This document shows positions 11,272 to 20,787 of a stretch of DNA of 64,000 nucleotides, piece after piece; positions within the stretch are counted from its first letter, which is position 1; the number at the start of each line of letters is the position of its first letter. The DNA is from Phoenix dactylifera (lineage: Eukaryota > Streptophyta > Magnoliopsida > Arecales > Arecaceae). The notes under the pieces are model-generated. The model was not told the origin of the DNA, did not search any database, and was given only the letters and a program-made list of their open reading frames with translations. The DNA lies in NCBI RefSeq assembly GCF_009389715.1, contig NC_052404.1, positions 4,728,913-4,792,912 of the forward strand, in the 5' to 3' direction. The position numbers and the translations under genes are program-made.

Positions 11272-11926
11272 CGCAAACAGTAAACTATGCTTGGAACGCA
11301 TTTAAGTATGAGTGGAACCCATACATAAATCCCAAGCACACAACTGACACTTCTATTTAAACAATTGAACACACTTCTACATTCCTGGAACACAATTAAT
11401 TACTGTTTGCACGCAGCATCGTTTGGTTGGAACACAGTAGTTGAATCCTGTCTCGGAAGTTAATGTTCAACAGAAACATGATTTTCACTTTGTACTTGCA
11501 TATTTGTCCCGTACACTCAAGGTTTGCAAAGTTGGTCATTACTTTACTCAAAACCTGCTTTTCAACTAAAATAAAAACATACCTGTAAGAAAAACAGTAT
11601 CGAAATCAATTAAATGCAGCATGACAAACCAAACCATGGCACCTAGCTTGGCACAAAATTTGTTAATGTTTGCACACATCAACGTTTGGTTGGAACACAC
11701 TTGTTGTTATCTATCCCTGGAGGTTGTGTTCAACTGGCTTCTAGCGTTTCAGAAAATTCATTGTGCCATCAGAAGCATGGCACACCATGGCACCAAAAAA
11801 AAGGATGGCGGGGAGTCACAAAAATCAACAAATACACATTGTCATTGCATCCTTTATATAGCACGACAGCAAAGAGATATAGGCAAATTAGACTTTTCTC
11901 AAAATCATTCAATTTAATCGTCATAA

Positions 11927-12122
11927 CTGTGTCAACCAGTATAATTACACAGAAATTAAAACTGTTACAAGAAAGATTTACATCTGAAGGTACTGTGTCA
12001 ACCAGTATAATTACACAGAAATTAAAACTGTTACAAGAAAGATTTACATCTGAAGGTACTGTGTCAACCAGTATAATTACACAGAAATTAAAACTGTTAC
12101 AAGAAAGATTTACATCTGAAGG
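11927..12122 (+). repeat. 66-bp tandem repeat, three copies
   Basis: Three identical-looking 66-base units starting at 11927, 11993 and 12059, each with CTGTGTCAACCAGTATAATT at its start. The array ends 16 bases before the Ulp1-gene stop, so it occupies the start of that gene's 3' UTR on the - strand. The period is a multiple of three but lies outside the coding region. Confidence 0.95.
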
Positions 12123-12137
12123 CTCTATTCTCTATGC

Positions 12138-15100
12138 CTATTTCTTCTTCTCGTCATACCACGACCAGAACCTATCAATTGTAAGACAACGAGTATTTAA
12201 CAAAAGTTTTCCTGCAACCCAGGTCCTGTACATAGAGGGATCCTTGAACTCCTCCGGTAATGCTCTGGTAGTGCCACGTATCAGTTCCTCGGCATACATG
12301 AGGACATACACCCCGCAGTCCACACTATCTAGTGGCTGTTGTGCGCACTCTCTAATTTCTCGAACGGGACAATCAGGGATATGGTATCCAATGCAATCTT
12401 CTAACCAGTGTCTCAAAAATGATGCCTGCAAGAATGTTCACAATATATTATATCTGCTTAACTTGTGATTCAATTTAAAAACAAAAACGATGTAAAAGAT
12501 TGTACAATTGATACCCACAAATTTGACAACGTCATCTGGTACATGGAAGCTCCACATCGAGTTGTAGCATTCAAAACATTGGTTCGTCAAGTCCAGAGCA
12601 ATTAGATACCAATGCCATCCCGTATTCATTGGAATAAATAAATATCTACACTGTTCGAGATCGAAAAGTTGAATTTGCCCTAACCACTTCCGAATACTAG
12701 GCTGCAAAGAATCTAAAATCTTTCTGGTAACATCAGCTGTCACATCACGAACGCTTGAAAGATGTGGAACTACAGCAGCCTATTAAATTTATAATGGCAC
12801 ACAATTAAAATGTTTCAAAACGTGGTTCCTCTAATTTAAAATGTTGATGTAAATAACCTGTATCTCGCAACGCATGTAAATACTTGGATTATCAACGGGC
12901 TCAACGTATTCTCGATGGAATAGCTCCAACACAGAAAAATACACGTTCATGACCTGTACTTCAGGAAAAATGTTAAATAAGCAAGTGATATAGATTAAAC
13001 TGAGGTACGTCTCTAATTTACGTACATCACTGCGTAGTGGCCCATCATGAAGGAGCTGGACTATGGCATCACCAGTGCATGATGGTCTCAAATTATCTGC
13101 ATCTTCCCATATTGTTTGCCTACGTATTTCATTGACATGTTTAAGGTACTTTATTTGTGAGAAATGTGAAATTGCACAGTTAATAAAAGAAACTTACTCG
13201 AAGTTGTTTCCTTGTAGAAAGAAATCAATAGCTTCTTCATAGTAAAGAGGAAGTATACCTTCCCCCTTCCCGTGATACGTTAGTTTTGGTGCCACTTTTA
13301 TTGACCTTTCAGGCGACGCCGATCTCTCAACATCAATTATGTCACAGGATTGTAGTAATTGCTAAGAACAATTAAAAGTGAAGACAACAATATAAGTTAG
13401 CAAAGACATGGGATATTGAATCAGCAGCTGACATATGGATATAGAATTTTAGGGAAAATGAAAATAATGCTATACCTCTTTAGGAGGGAGAGTTTCTTTG
13501 ACGATTGGAGTAGACCTGTGTAGCTCCATAAGTGCAGTACTTATAGGCAACAGAAACTTACTTGAGTAATCGGGCGAATCATCCAATTTCTTGACTTTCT
13601 GTTTTTTGTGTGCTCTTTTATAAGTCTTCGAAAATTGGGATATGGCTTTTGCTTTCTCCGTTGCCTTTCTCTCGCGTGCTCCAAACTTCACGCGCCTGCA
13701 TAAGGAGGAGACATATTTGGTGGTCGATCCACATTTCTTCTCGCAAGGAGTATCATGCTCCCAAATAACCTGCTAGTATTATGCAATTTCAGTAAATTAC
13801 AATAATTATTTAATTGTCAAATTATAATTTGCCTTACGATGCAAAAGTTACTCTACCTCCAAGTCATCTGCACTATGGTGCATATCCTCTTCTTCCGCAT
13901 CGCATTGATCCATAGCATCATCAAAAGGTGTTGCTTCTCGAAGGAACTTTTCACCTTGTTGGACATCAGTGGGCCAAATAACCTGATAGGAATATGCATT
14001 TTACACTTCTACAATATACACTACAAATCTATAATCAAATAATGATGTCAAGAAAATAATTACAAACCTCCACCATTTCTTCACTATGTTGCAAAACCTC
14101 TAATTCCGCTGCAGCTTGATCCAGAGCTTCACCAACTGCAGTATGATCTTCCCTCACCTGAGAATGTGTGGTATTAAAGTCATACAAAAATACAAGTTCA
14201 ACAAGAAGATTGAGTTAATAATTCGTCAAACTTTGATTACCATTGTAGAACCAGTCGCATGCTCAGTTCGTTGGTCATCCGACAAGAGGCCCTTATCTTG
14301 GAGGACCTTTTCGACTATGGACAACCTCTTATCTATCAGGACCAACCGGCGATCGTCCCCCCCTTCATCATCCCCAACAGTTTCAGGGTCTTGTAAACTA
14401 AAGCCATGTCTTCTTAAACAGCTCTCAACCAATGTCATGCGTTTCTCTATGCTTTCCATTGGATGAGGTTCCCTATGGCTAGATGAAGGTAACTAAAACA
14501 AAAGAGTTATCAAACTAACTGTATGTATTTCCTTAAAGACTGTTGAAATTATATGTGCGCAAGTTGTTTGTAAGCATGTGCTAGCAAGAATTAATGATGT
14601 GCGTAGAAAAGATAGGTGTGTGCCAAATGGAGCTAAGTGTATGCCGGCAAGTGAAAAGTGCATACCGAATGCAAGTAAATAGGTGCCTAATGGTTTAAAG
14701 TTATTGCTATTGCGAAAGAATAATGGTTACAGATATGATATATTGTGTGCCATATAGAAATAAGAACTTCCCATCAATTTACAGGACTTCCCATCAATTT
14801 ACAGGAGTGTTCCAAATGAAGAAAGATGTGTGCCGAGTTGTTGTTAGTGTGTGCTGCCAATAAATATTGATGTCTAGATGCAAGAGGAAAGAAGAAGGGG
14901 CATCGGGAAGAAGAGAAGAAAAAAGAAAAGAAAAAGAAATGCTTAACAAACGCTTAAACTGTGTATTACAGTTTCAGATACTATTATTTCTATGCTTAAA
15001 AGTGTATCGGAGTTTCATAAAATTCAGCATGCCATCTTATGCAACATTTTCTGAATATCACTTAACTGGGTGCACAGTTTAATTAACTATGTTCGCAGTT

Positions 15101-17450
15101 AATTTATCTGTGTTCGGAAACAAAGAAATTGTGTGCAGAGTAGAACTTATTGTGTGCATAATTGAAGCAACTATGTTTCAGGGTAGAATAACAGTCTTCA
15201 AACTTTGCCAAACCTTCTATTCATCAAAATTAAGTGTTCACTATTTCATTAAGAGATGTAGCAATGTAGATTTAGTGTTTACTCCATTTTAGTACCCCAT
15301 CTCAAACCACTTTCAACAATTTCAGAATAATACTTAACTGTGTGCGCAGTTTTATTAACTGTGTTCGCAGTTAATTTAACTGTGCTTTCCAACAAATAAA
15401 CTGTGTGCATAGTTGAAATAACTATGTTCCGGGATAGAATAACGGTGTTCAAATATTACTAAACCTTGTACTTATCAAAAATAGGAGTTCACTGTTTCAT
15501 TTTGGGATGTGCCAATCTGGATTGAGTGTTTATGCCCTTTTACTACCTCATCCCAACCACTTCTACAGCAATTCCCTAATAACGTTTAACTGTGTGCACA
15601 GTTCTATTTACTATGTTGACAGACAAAATAACTGAGTTCCGAAACAAATAAACTGTGTGTATAGTATCATAAACTGTGTGCACAGTTGAAATAACTGTGT
15701 TCCGGGGTAGAATAACGGTGATTAAACTTTGCCAAACCTTCTACTCATCAAAAATAGGAGTTCACTGCTTCATTTTGGGATGTGCCAATCTGGATTGAGT
15801 GTTTATGCCCTTTTACTACCTCATCCCAACCACTTCTACAACAATTTCCTAATAACGTTTAACTGTGTGCACAGTTCTATTTACTATGTTGACAGACAAA
15901 ATAACTGTGTTCCGAAACAAATAAACTGTGTGTATAGTATCATAAACTGTGTGCACAGTTGAAATAACTGTGTTCCGGGGTAGAATAACGGTGATTAAAC
16001 TTTGCCAAACCTTCTACTCATCAAAAATAGGAGTTCACTGCTTCATTTTGGGATGTGCCAATCTGGATTGAGTGTTTATGCCCTTTTACTACCTCATCCC
16101 AACCACTTCTACAACAATTTCCTAATAACGTTTAACTGTGTGCACAGTTCTATTTACTATGTTGACAGATAAAATAACTGTGTGCTGCCAAGAAATAATG
16201 ATGTCTATCTACAAGAGAGGTGTGTGCCAAATGTACATAAGTGTGTGCCGCCAATTGAAAGATACGTGCGAAAGTCTAGAATGATTGTAAGATTTCTGTA
16301 CAAACATTGAAAATGTTTTGTAAACCCTTTACCAATGCATCATCTCTTCGCATCTCTATGGAAGCAACGTCTCGTGGCCTTCCTCGCGAGAGAATGTGCA
16401 ACTCCTCCTCTCTAGGCTCTAGCTTCTCGATCACCTGTTGCAAGCGAAAACTTAAGTTTGGCATCAACTCAAATTATTTTCGATGTAACAAATAATAAGT
16501 CAAACCTGATATCGTTTTAAGTTCTTCATGATTTCAGAAATCACGTCCACCTTGCGAGGAAATGAGACATTGCTCCAACGCAGGAGACGTGGATACATGA
16601 AGGTGGGTCGTTGGCTTCCAACAAGGCTGTTCGCATGCTCAACAGCCCATGCCTGCAAAAAATCAATGTAAACATAAAATTAAAAGTAAATACATATCTT
16701 AACAATGAAATTAAAAATAGATATTAAGATGCTTACCACCAAAGCGACCGTGCAGCCGTCCATATATTTAGCCGATCCTTTCCCAGTGATATTCCTTGAC
16801 CGCACACTATCGGCTACACTAGGTATTTGTTGGCGAAGAAAAGCAAAAACAGCAAGACCCCAACTATATGAACCTAAGCGGTCTAAATCATCAAGATATG
16901 AACATAATGCCTTAGGAACGTAATAGTGTATAGTTGGAAAGAGGATAGTCACAAAGACATATAGAACCCATAACTTTGTGAAATCCTCTACATCTTGTTG
17001 TCCGCTCTTTCCAACAAGAAATTGTAATCTACTCTTTACTGCATTTCTATTGGCTTTTTTATGGTCCCCCTCAAAAAAACGGATGATGAGGTCAGACGTG
17101 ACCCTCCCCTTACTATGCAATTCTACCTCATCGCCCGTCGCACTTAGACCAAGAATTAGTGCAAAATCGCTCCCTACAAAAGGAACTAAAACCTTACTAA
17201 ACCAAAAACCCTCCTCCTCGTCATCCCAGAAGGAGAGCAGAGTGTCCAGGACAGGCCTACTCTGTTTAATATATGGCAGACCTAGCAAATGGCCAAAAGG
17301 TGTGCCGGTGATCCTAACCTTTTGCTCATGCGACAATAACGGAACTAGGGTGACCATAAAATTAACAAAATGGCTGAAATAGCACCTACCATTGACCATA
17401 TTTTTAGGGCCAACAGCATGTGCTCTGCGTTTAGTCTTAATTGGAGCCAT
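12138..17450 (-). CDS. DUF1985/Ulp1-like cysteine protease gene carried by the MULE
   Basis: Twelve exons on -, read by splice signals and phase: 17450-16737, 16652-16506, 16434-16306, 14492-14241, 14157-14068, 13982-13857, 13769-13476, 13361-13198, 13119-13026, 12953-12858, 12779-12515, 12425-12138; about 885 residues. The N-terminal third is a DUF1985 domain (TPFGHLLGLP, FWFSKVLVPFVGSDFALILGL). A charged, coiled-coil-prone middle follows, then a lysine-rich basic patch. The last two exons form a C48 (Ulp1) peptidase fold with the His motif NTGWHWYLIALDL and the Cys motif DSVDCGVYVLMY. Ulp1 enzymes cleave SUMO conjugates; substrate and purpose in MULEs are unknown. Two oddities: the usual YDS acid position reads YNS, and the obvious GT at the end of exon 11 gives phase 1 whereas the last exon needs phase 0. 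An acceptor giving a start at 12400 would restore frame at the cost of about eight residues. Confidence 0.8.
14570..16265 (-). repeat. GGMACAC motif field (- orientation)
   Basis: On + this stretch shows GTGTGCC, GTATGCC, GTGTTCC and GTGTGCAC variants every few tens of bases, for example GTGTGTGCCAAATGG near 14618 and again near 16221. These are reverse complements of the GGMACAC words downstream of the transposase gene. On the Ulp1 transcript strand they therefore read GGMACAC, as they do on the transposase transcript strand. Confidence 0.75.
15062..16190 (+). repeat. About 272-bp tandem array, four copies plus a part
   Basis: Register mark TTAACTG occurs at 15062, 15334, 15586, 15859 and 16132, giving periods 272, 252, 273 and 273. 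The last two full copies are almost identical, the first two more diverged. Each copy has CTGTGTGCACAGTT (almost palindromic), a TGTGTTCCG word and the sentence GGGATGTGCCAATCTGGATT in the better copies. The array lies inside intron 3 of the Ulp1 gene. Confidence 0.93.
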
Positions 17451-18257
17451 GAAAATTGTCTGCAACACAAATATATTCAAACACAAATTGTGAATAAAAT
17501 CAACTCAAAAATAGAAACATATAATTGAGTAAAACATAGACGGGATAATGAATGATTTTAATAAACTATAACAACGAACAGAGGACGAAAGAAATTAAAT
17601 CCTAAGCATTCGCACATTATGAAAATAAATGCCCAACAATACTATATTACAGTTTGTTGCTACGAAAACCTAATCGAGAAATTATGATCCAGGGATTACA
17701 AACCGTCGAAGAACCGGCAATATGCCTCGGAGAGGGTTTGGGAAGTGAGGTCGAACGAAGCGCCGTCGACCAACGATCAGGGCGAAGACGCGAGCGTCAA
17801 GGAAAGCTTCAGGTGTGGGAGTCGACAAAATGCCGTCGTCTCAGAGCTCTCAGTCGGAGACCGGCCGGAAAATAGAGTCGACAGAGGAACTCTCGGTCTG
17901 GAGCAAGAGTGATTTCCCGGTGGGTAGCTTGTTTACGGTCTTAGGGTTTCAAACGGGGGACACCAGATCAACCGGAATCGGTGAGGAAGATGGAAATTTT
18001 CGTGGGGAGGAGATAGGATTGCAAAATGGGGGAAAAGGGGAAGAGATGAAGCCGAATCCGTTGGGGACTTCAGGGCTAATATCGTCTCAAACAGAAAGAG
18101 AGAAACGAGATGGACCGGCTGTTTCGGGATATATCTCAGGGTTATTTTCGTCTCAAACATAACGGCACAAACGGGATGGACCGGCTGTTACAAATAGAGT
18201 AAACAGGGACTAAAAATTATAGTCCGGTCCAACACTGGACCGGCCATTAATTCCCCC
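17451..18257 (-). other. Leader region of the Ulp1 gene and right end of the MULE
   Basis: GC-richer, stop-poor sequence upstream of the Ulp1 start (ATG 17450, -). It includes a two-copy repeat of about 63 bases (about 18056-18185) with TCGTCTCAAACA and GATGGACCGGCTGTT. This looks like promoter plus 5' UTR, and its composition would also fit captured host leader sequence; that is inference. The + strand frame 17815-18162 is not convincing as a gene. Confidence 0.5.
18178..18257 (-). repeat. Right terminal inverted repeat of the MULE
   Basis: Inverted partner of 6534-6612: GGACCGG at 18178-18184, AACAGGGACT at 18202-18211, ATTAATT just inside 18257. An additional CCGGTCC...GGACCGG pair lies at 18224-18243. 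Confidence 0.6.
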
Positions 18258-18269
18258 TACTTTTTTTGC
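18258..18269. repeat. Right target-site duplication candidate of the MULE
   Basis: TACTTTTTTTGC, one T longer than its partner at 6523-6533. Confidence 0.6.
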
Positions 18270-19440
18270 TAATGGATTCAGCACTTTTTCAAAAAATAAA
18301 AAATCATATGTAGTTTTTTTTCTTAGTGAGCTTTTTTATTTATTCTCTTTTTTGTCAAGCCATCTTTTTTGCTCATCTTTTTTTTCTGTCTTTTTTTCTT
18401 CTCCAAATTCCTTTTTTTGAAAAGATTTTTTACACTTAAGAGTTCATAAATTTTGAGAAATGATATGTATATACTTTTTTATATTAGGCAAAGTTAGAAA
18501 ATTATATACTATGTATTGGTATTGATAAATACCATATTTTGAAATTGTACATTGATTTACCTAGAGATATGTATTGACTTGCTAAATGACTAATTTGCTT
18601 TGTATGTATTACTTAGCTATAAAGTGTAAATTAATAAAAAGCATATTTTGAAAATTATATATTAATTTATTTATACATGTATTGGATCACTGTTAGGTGT
18701 GTATTAAAGAAGTTTGCAGTACATATCAAAAAGTTGACGAATATGTATCACTTGTCTATGTAATGTGTATTGGTGAATATAATATTTTGGAAATTATATA
18801 CCAATTTGCTTAAAAATGTATGTCAAGTTGCTAAATGACTAATTTATATTATATCACCTGACCGTGTATTATGTACTGGTGCACATTATGTTCTGAAAAC
18901 TATATATTGATTTATCTAGAGATAATATTAGCTTGGTAAATGACTAATCTGCTTAGTGTTCATCATCTGATCATATAATATAAATCAGCAAGAATTATAT
19001 TTTATTTTTTTGATTTTTGAATCATAGATCGATAAAACTATCAGTAAAAGAAGTTTCTGATTTTTAGATTTTTTTTATAAAACTATTATTATATTTTCTG
19101 ATTTTTGTTCCTATTTTGTGAGCATGAAAGGGTGCCGTTTACGTATCAGCGATGGAATGAGCATCTAGCCAGAAGATCAATCATTCTTTCGCACGAAAGG
19201 AACCGGCCTGCAGACTGGATCGTCTTTTTTGTTGCCCGGCATGCTGGAGAAGTTCTTTGGACTACAGCAGTAGACGCTTCTTCTTCTTTATGTTTTTTAC
19301 TTTATATTTACGTTAAAGCTTTATAGATTGCCGTTTTTATTTAAAAAAAAAAAAAAAAACCGCTCTCCTCCCTATGTAAAATCCCGTCTTAGCCTCAAAC
19401 TAACGCGATACCTTTTCTTTTCTTTTTACTCCCACAGAAC
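18270..19440. other. AT-rich spacer with degenerate repeats, upstream of the MOT1 remnant
   Basis: From about 18470 to 18990 a degenerate unit of roughly 100-200 bases returns: an ATTTTGAAAATTATAT-like block, then GATTTACCTAGAGATA, then GCTAAATGACTAAT (18578, 18831 and a variant at 18935). The rest is T-rich. A 72-codon frame at 19105-19326 resembles nothing I know. No start exon for MOT1 could be found, although the bases before 19438 (ACTCCCACAG) would suit an intron acceptor. Confidence 0.5.
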
Positions 19441-20787
19441 GAATAATTTGATCAACGTGGAAGACGGCGAGACTCCCAACGGCACCCCGGCCGGCCTCTT
19501 CGCCAAGGTCCGGGCCAACCTAGCCTTGCAGTCAAAATGGTCCGAGCTGAACGGTGCCATGGGAGACCTCGGCACCTACATCCCCATCATCCTCGCCTTG
19601 GCTCTGGCCAACGGCCTCGACCTCGGCACCACCCTCAATCTTCACCGGCGTCTACAACATCCTCACCGGCGCCCTCTACGGCGTCCCCATGCCCGTCCAG
19701 CCCATGAAATCCATCGCCGCCGTCGCCATCTCCAGCGCCCCAGACTTCGCCGTGCCCGAGATCTTGGCCGCCGGGATCTGCACCTCGATCGGCCGTCATC
19801 TTCTTCCTTGGCGCCACCAGGCTCATGCAACTCGCCTACAAGCTCATCCCCCTCCCCGTCGTGCGAGGAATTCAGCTATCTCAAGGGTTATCCTTCGCGA
19901 TGACCGCCGTCAAATACATCCGGCACGATCAAGATCTCGCAAAAGGGAAATCTTTGGGCGAGAGGTCATGGCTAGGCCTCGATGGACTGCTTCTAGCCAT
20001 AGTCGCCGCCATATTTATCGTAGTAATAAATGGTGCAGGCGAGGAAGTAGAAGCTAATAACGAGCTTGCTCATGGAGGATCCGGCGAAGAACAGAGACGA
20101 CGACGGAGGCGATGGAGACAATTACTAGCCTCGGTGCCGTCCGCCGTGATTGTCTTCTTGTTAGGCATTATACTGGCTATGATTAGAAAGCCGAGCGCCG
20201 TAAAAGAATTGAAAGCAGGGCCATCAGCTTTCCATGCGGTGAAAATCTCCAAGCATGCATGGAAAGAAGGATTCATCAAAGGAGCAGTGCCTCAGATTCC
20301 ACTGTCGGTGCTGAATTCGGTGATCGCCGTGTGCAAGCTCTCGACCGACCTCTTTCCCGACAAGCCGGAGGCGACGGCGACATCGGTGTCGGTCACTGTC
20401 GGGCTGATGAATTTGGTTGGTTGTTGGTTCGGGGCGATGCCGTGCTGCCACGGAGCCGGCGGGCTCGCAGGGCAGTACAAGTTCGGCGGGCGGAGCGGCG
20501 GGTGCGTGGCGGTGCTCGGGGCGGCGAAGCTGGTCATCGGAGTGGTGCTTGGGGGGTCGATGCTGAGAGTGCTAGTGGAGTTTCCGGTGGGGTTGTTGGG
20601 GGTGCTGCTGCTGTTCGCCGGAGTGGAGCTGGCGATGGCGGCGAGGGACATCGCGTCTAAGAAGGAGGCGTTTGTGATGCTGGTGTGCGCTGCGGCGTCG
20701 CTGGTGGGCTCCGGCGCCTCCCTTGGGTTTGTTTGTGGGATCGCCGTCCATCTCCTGCTCGTGCTACGAAGGTGGTGGATGAAATGA
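19441..20787 (+). pseudogene. MOT1: MOT1-type molybdate transporter, frameshifted
   Basis: Three consecutive frames together give almost the whole MOT1 (SULTR5-like) protein. The N-terminal part is SELNGAMGDLGTYIPIILAL to DLGTTL; the next frame begins IFTGVYNILTGALYGVPMP; the third begins VIFFLGATRLMQLAYKLIPL and runs to the stop at 20787. It includes MPCCHGAGGLAGQYKFG, the second MOT1 signature, and several hydrophobic helices. One extra base near 19636 (CCCTCAATCTTC) and an extra 1 or 4 bases near 19786-19791 (TCGATCGGCC) break the frame; both shift the same way, so they do not compensate. No in-frame ATG precedes the conserved part. Related MOT1 genes are intronless with a short leader and import molybdate for Mo-cofactor synthesis. 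It could be a real pseudogene or a gene with assembly indels; the long clean third frame favours recent damage or error. Confidence 0.8.

Larger units (their letters stand above)
10055..11800 (+). repeat. GGMACAC motif field (+ orientation)
   Basis: The heptamers GGCACAC and GGAACAC, usually preceded by T, recur every 15-70 bases from about 10066 to 11790: five GGCACAC in 10066-10118 alone, then TGGAACAC, TGGTACAC, AAGCACAC and similar variants. Spacing is irregular, so this is not simply a tandem satellite. In the Ulp1-gene intron (14.57-16.26 kb) the same heptamers appear only in the reverse complement (GTGTGCC, GTGTTCC). Confidence 0.8.
9921..12137. other. Intergenic centre of the MULE between convergent genes
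   Basis: About 2.2 kb between the transposase stop and the Ulp1-gene stop. It contains no gene. It holds a large duplicated block, a dense scatter of the heptamer GGMACAC in + orientation, and a 66-bp triplication; these are entered separately. Confidence 0.8.
14493..16305 (-). other. 1.8-kb intron 3 of the Ulp1 gene, repeat-filled
   Basis: The intron between the exons ending 16306 and starting 14492 preserves phase 0. It is made almost wholly of GTGTGCC/GTGTTCC-bearing repeats (listed separately). Its + strand open frames are repeat by-products. Confidence 0.7.
6534..18257. mobile_element. Ulp1-carrying Mutator-like element (KI/CUMULE class), 11.7 kb
   Basis: Boundaries rest on three signs. 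A near-identical 11/12-bp direct repeat flanks both sides. The block AGTCCCTGTT lies about 45 bases inside the left end (6578) and inverted about 46 bases inside the right end (18211). CCGGTCC at 6605-6611 mirrors GGACCGG at 18178-18184, both 71-79 bases in. The outermost bases also mirror imperfectly (AATTAAT..CCCG..CC against AATTAAT..CCGGTCC). Inside are an intact mudrA-type transposase on + and a DUF1985/Ulp1 gene on -, the combination known from KI (Kaonashi) and CUMULE elements. The middle and subterminal zones hold several tandem arrays. Both genes look nearly undamaged, so this is a complete and fairly young copy. Confidence 0.82.

Noticed and set aside
10354-11301. Short + and - frames in the duplicated MULE centre
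   Set aside because: They exist because the block is duplicated; the two copies differ by indels that shift the frame.
11686-12468. 260-codon + frame
   Set aside because: It is antisense to the last Ulp1 exon plus the 66-bp repeats (the peptide repeats three times). The - strand Ulp1 domain explains the conservation.
15062-16190. CRISPR-like array
   Set aside because: Repeat units are about 272 bp without short spacers, in a plant transposon intron; this is an ordinary tandem repeat.
14221-17382. + strand frames opposite the Ulp1 gene
   Set aside because: Shadows of the DUF1985 and coiled-coil exons on the - strand.
17654-18162. Two + frames near the right MULE end
   Set aside because: GC-rich leader sequence; they cross the 63-bp repeat and resemble nothing known.
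6534-18257. Treating the Ulp1/DUF1985 gene as a host SUMO protease
   Set aside because: It lies within the element borders, opposite mudrA, and the DUF1985 plus Ulp1 combination is typical of MULE-borne genes.
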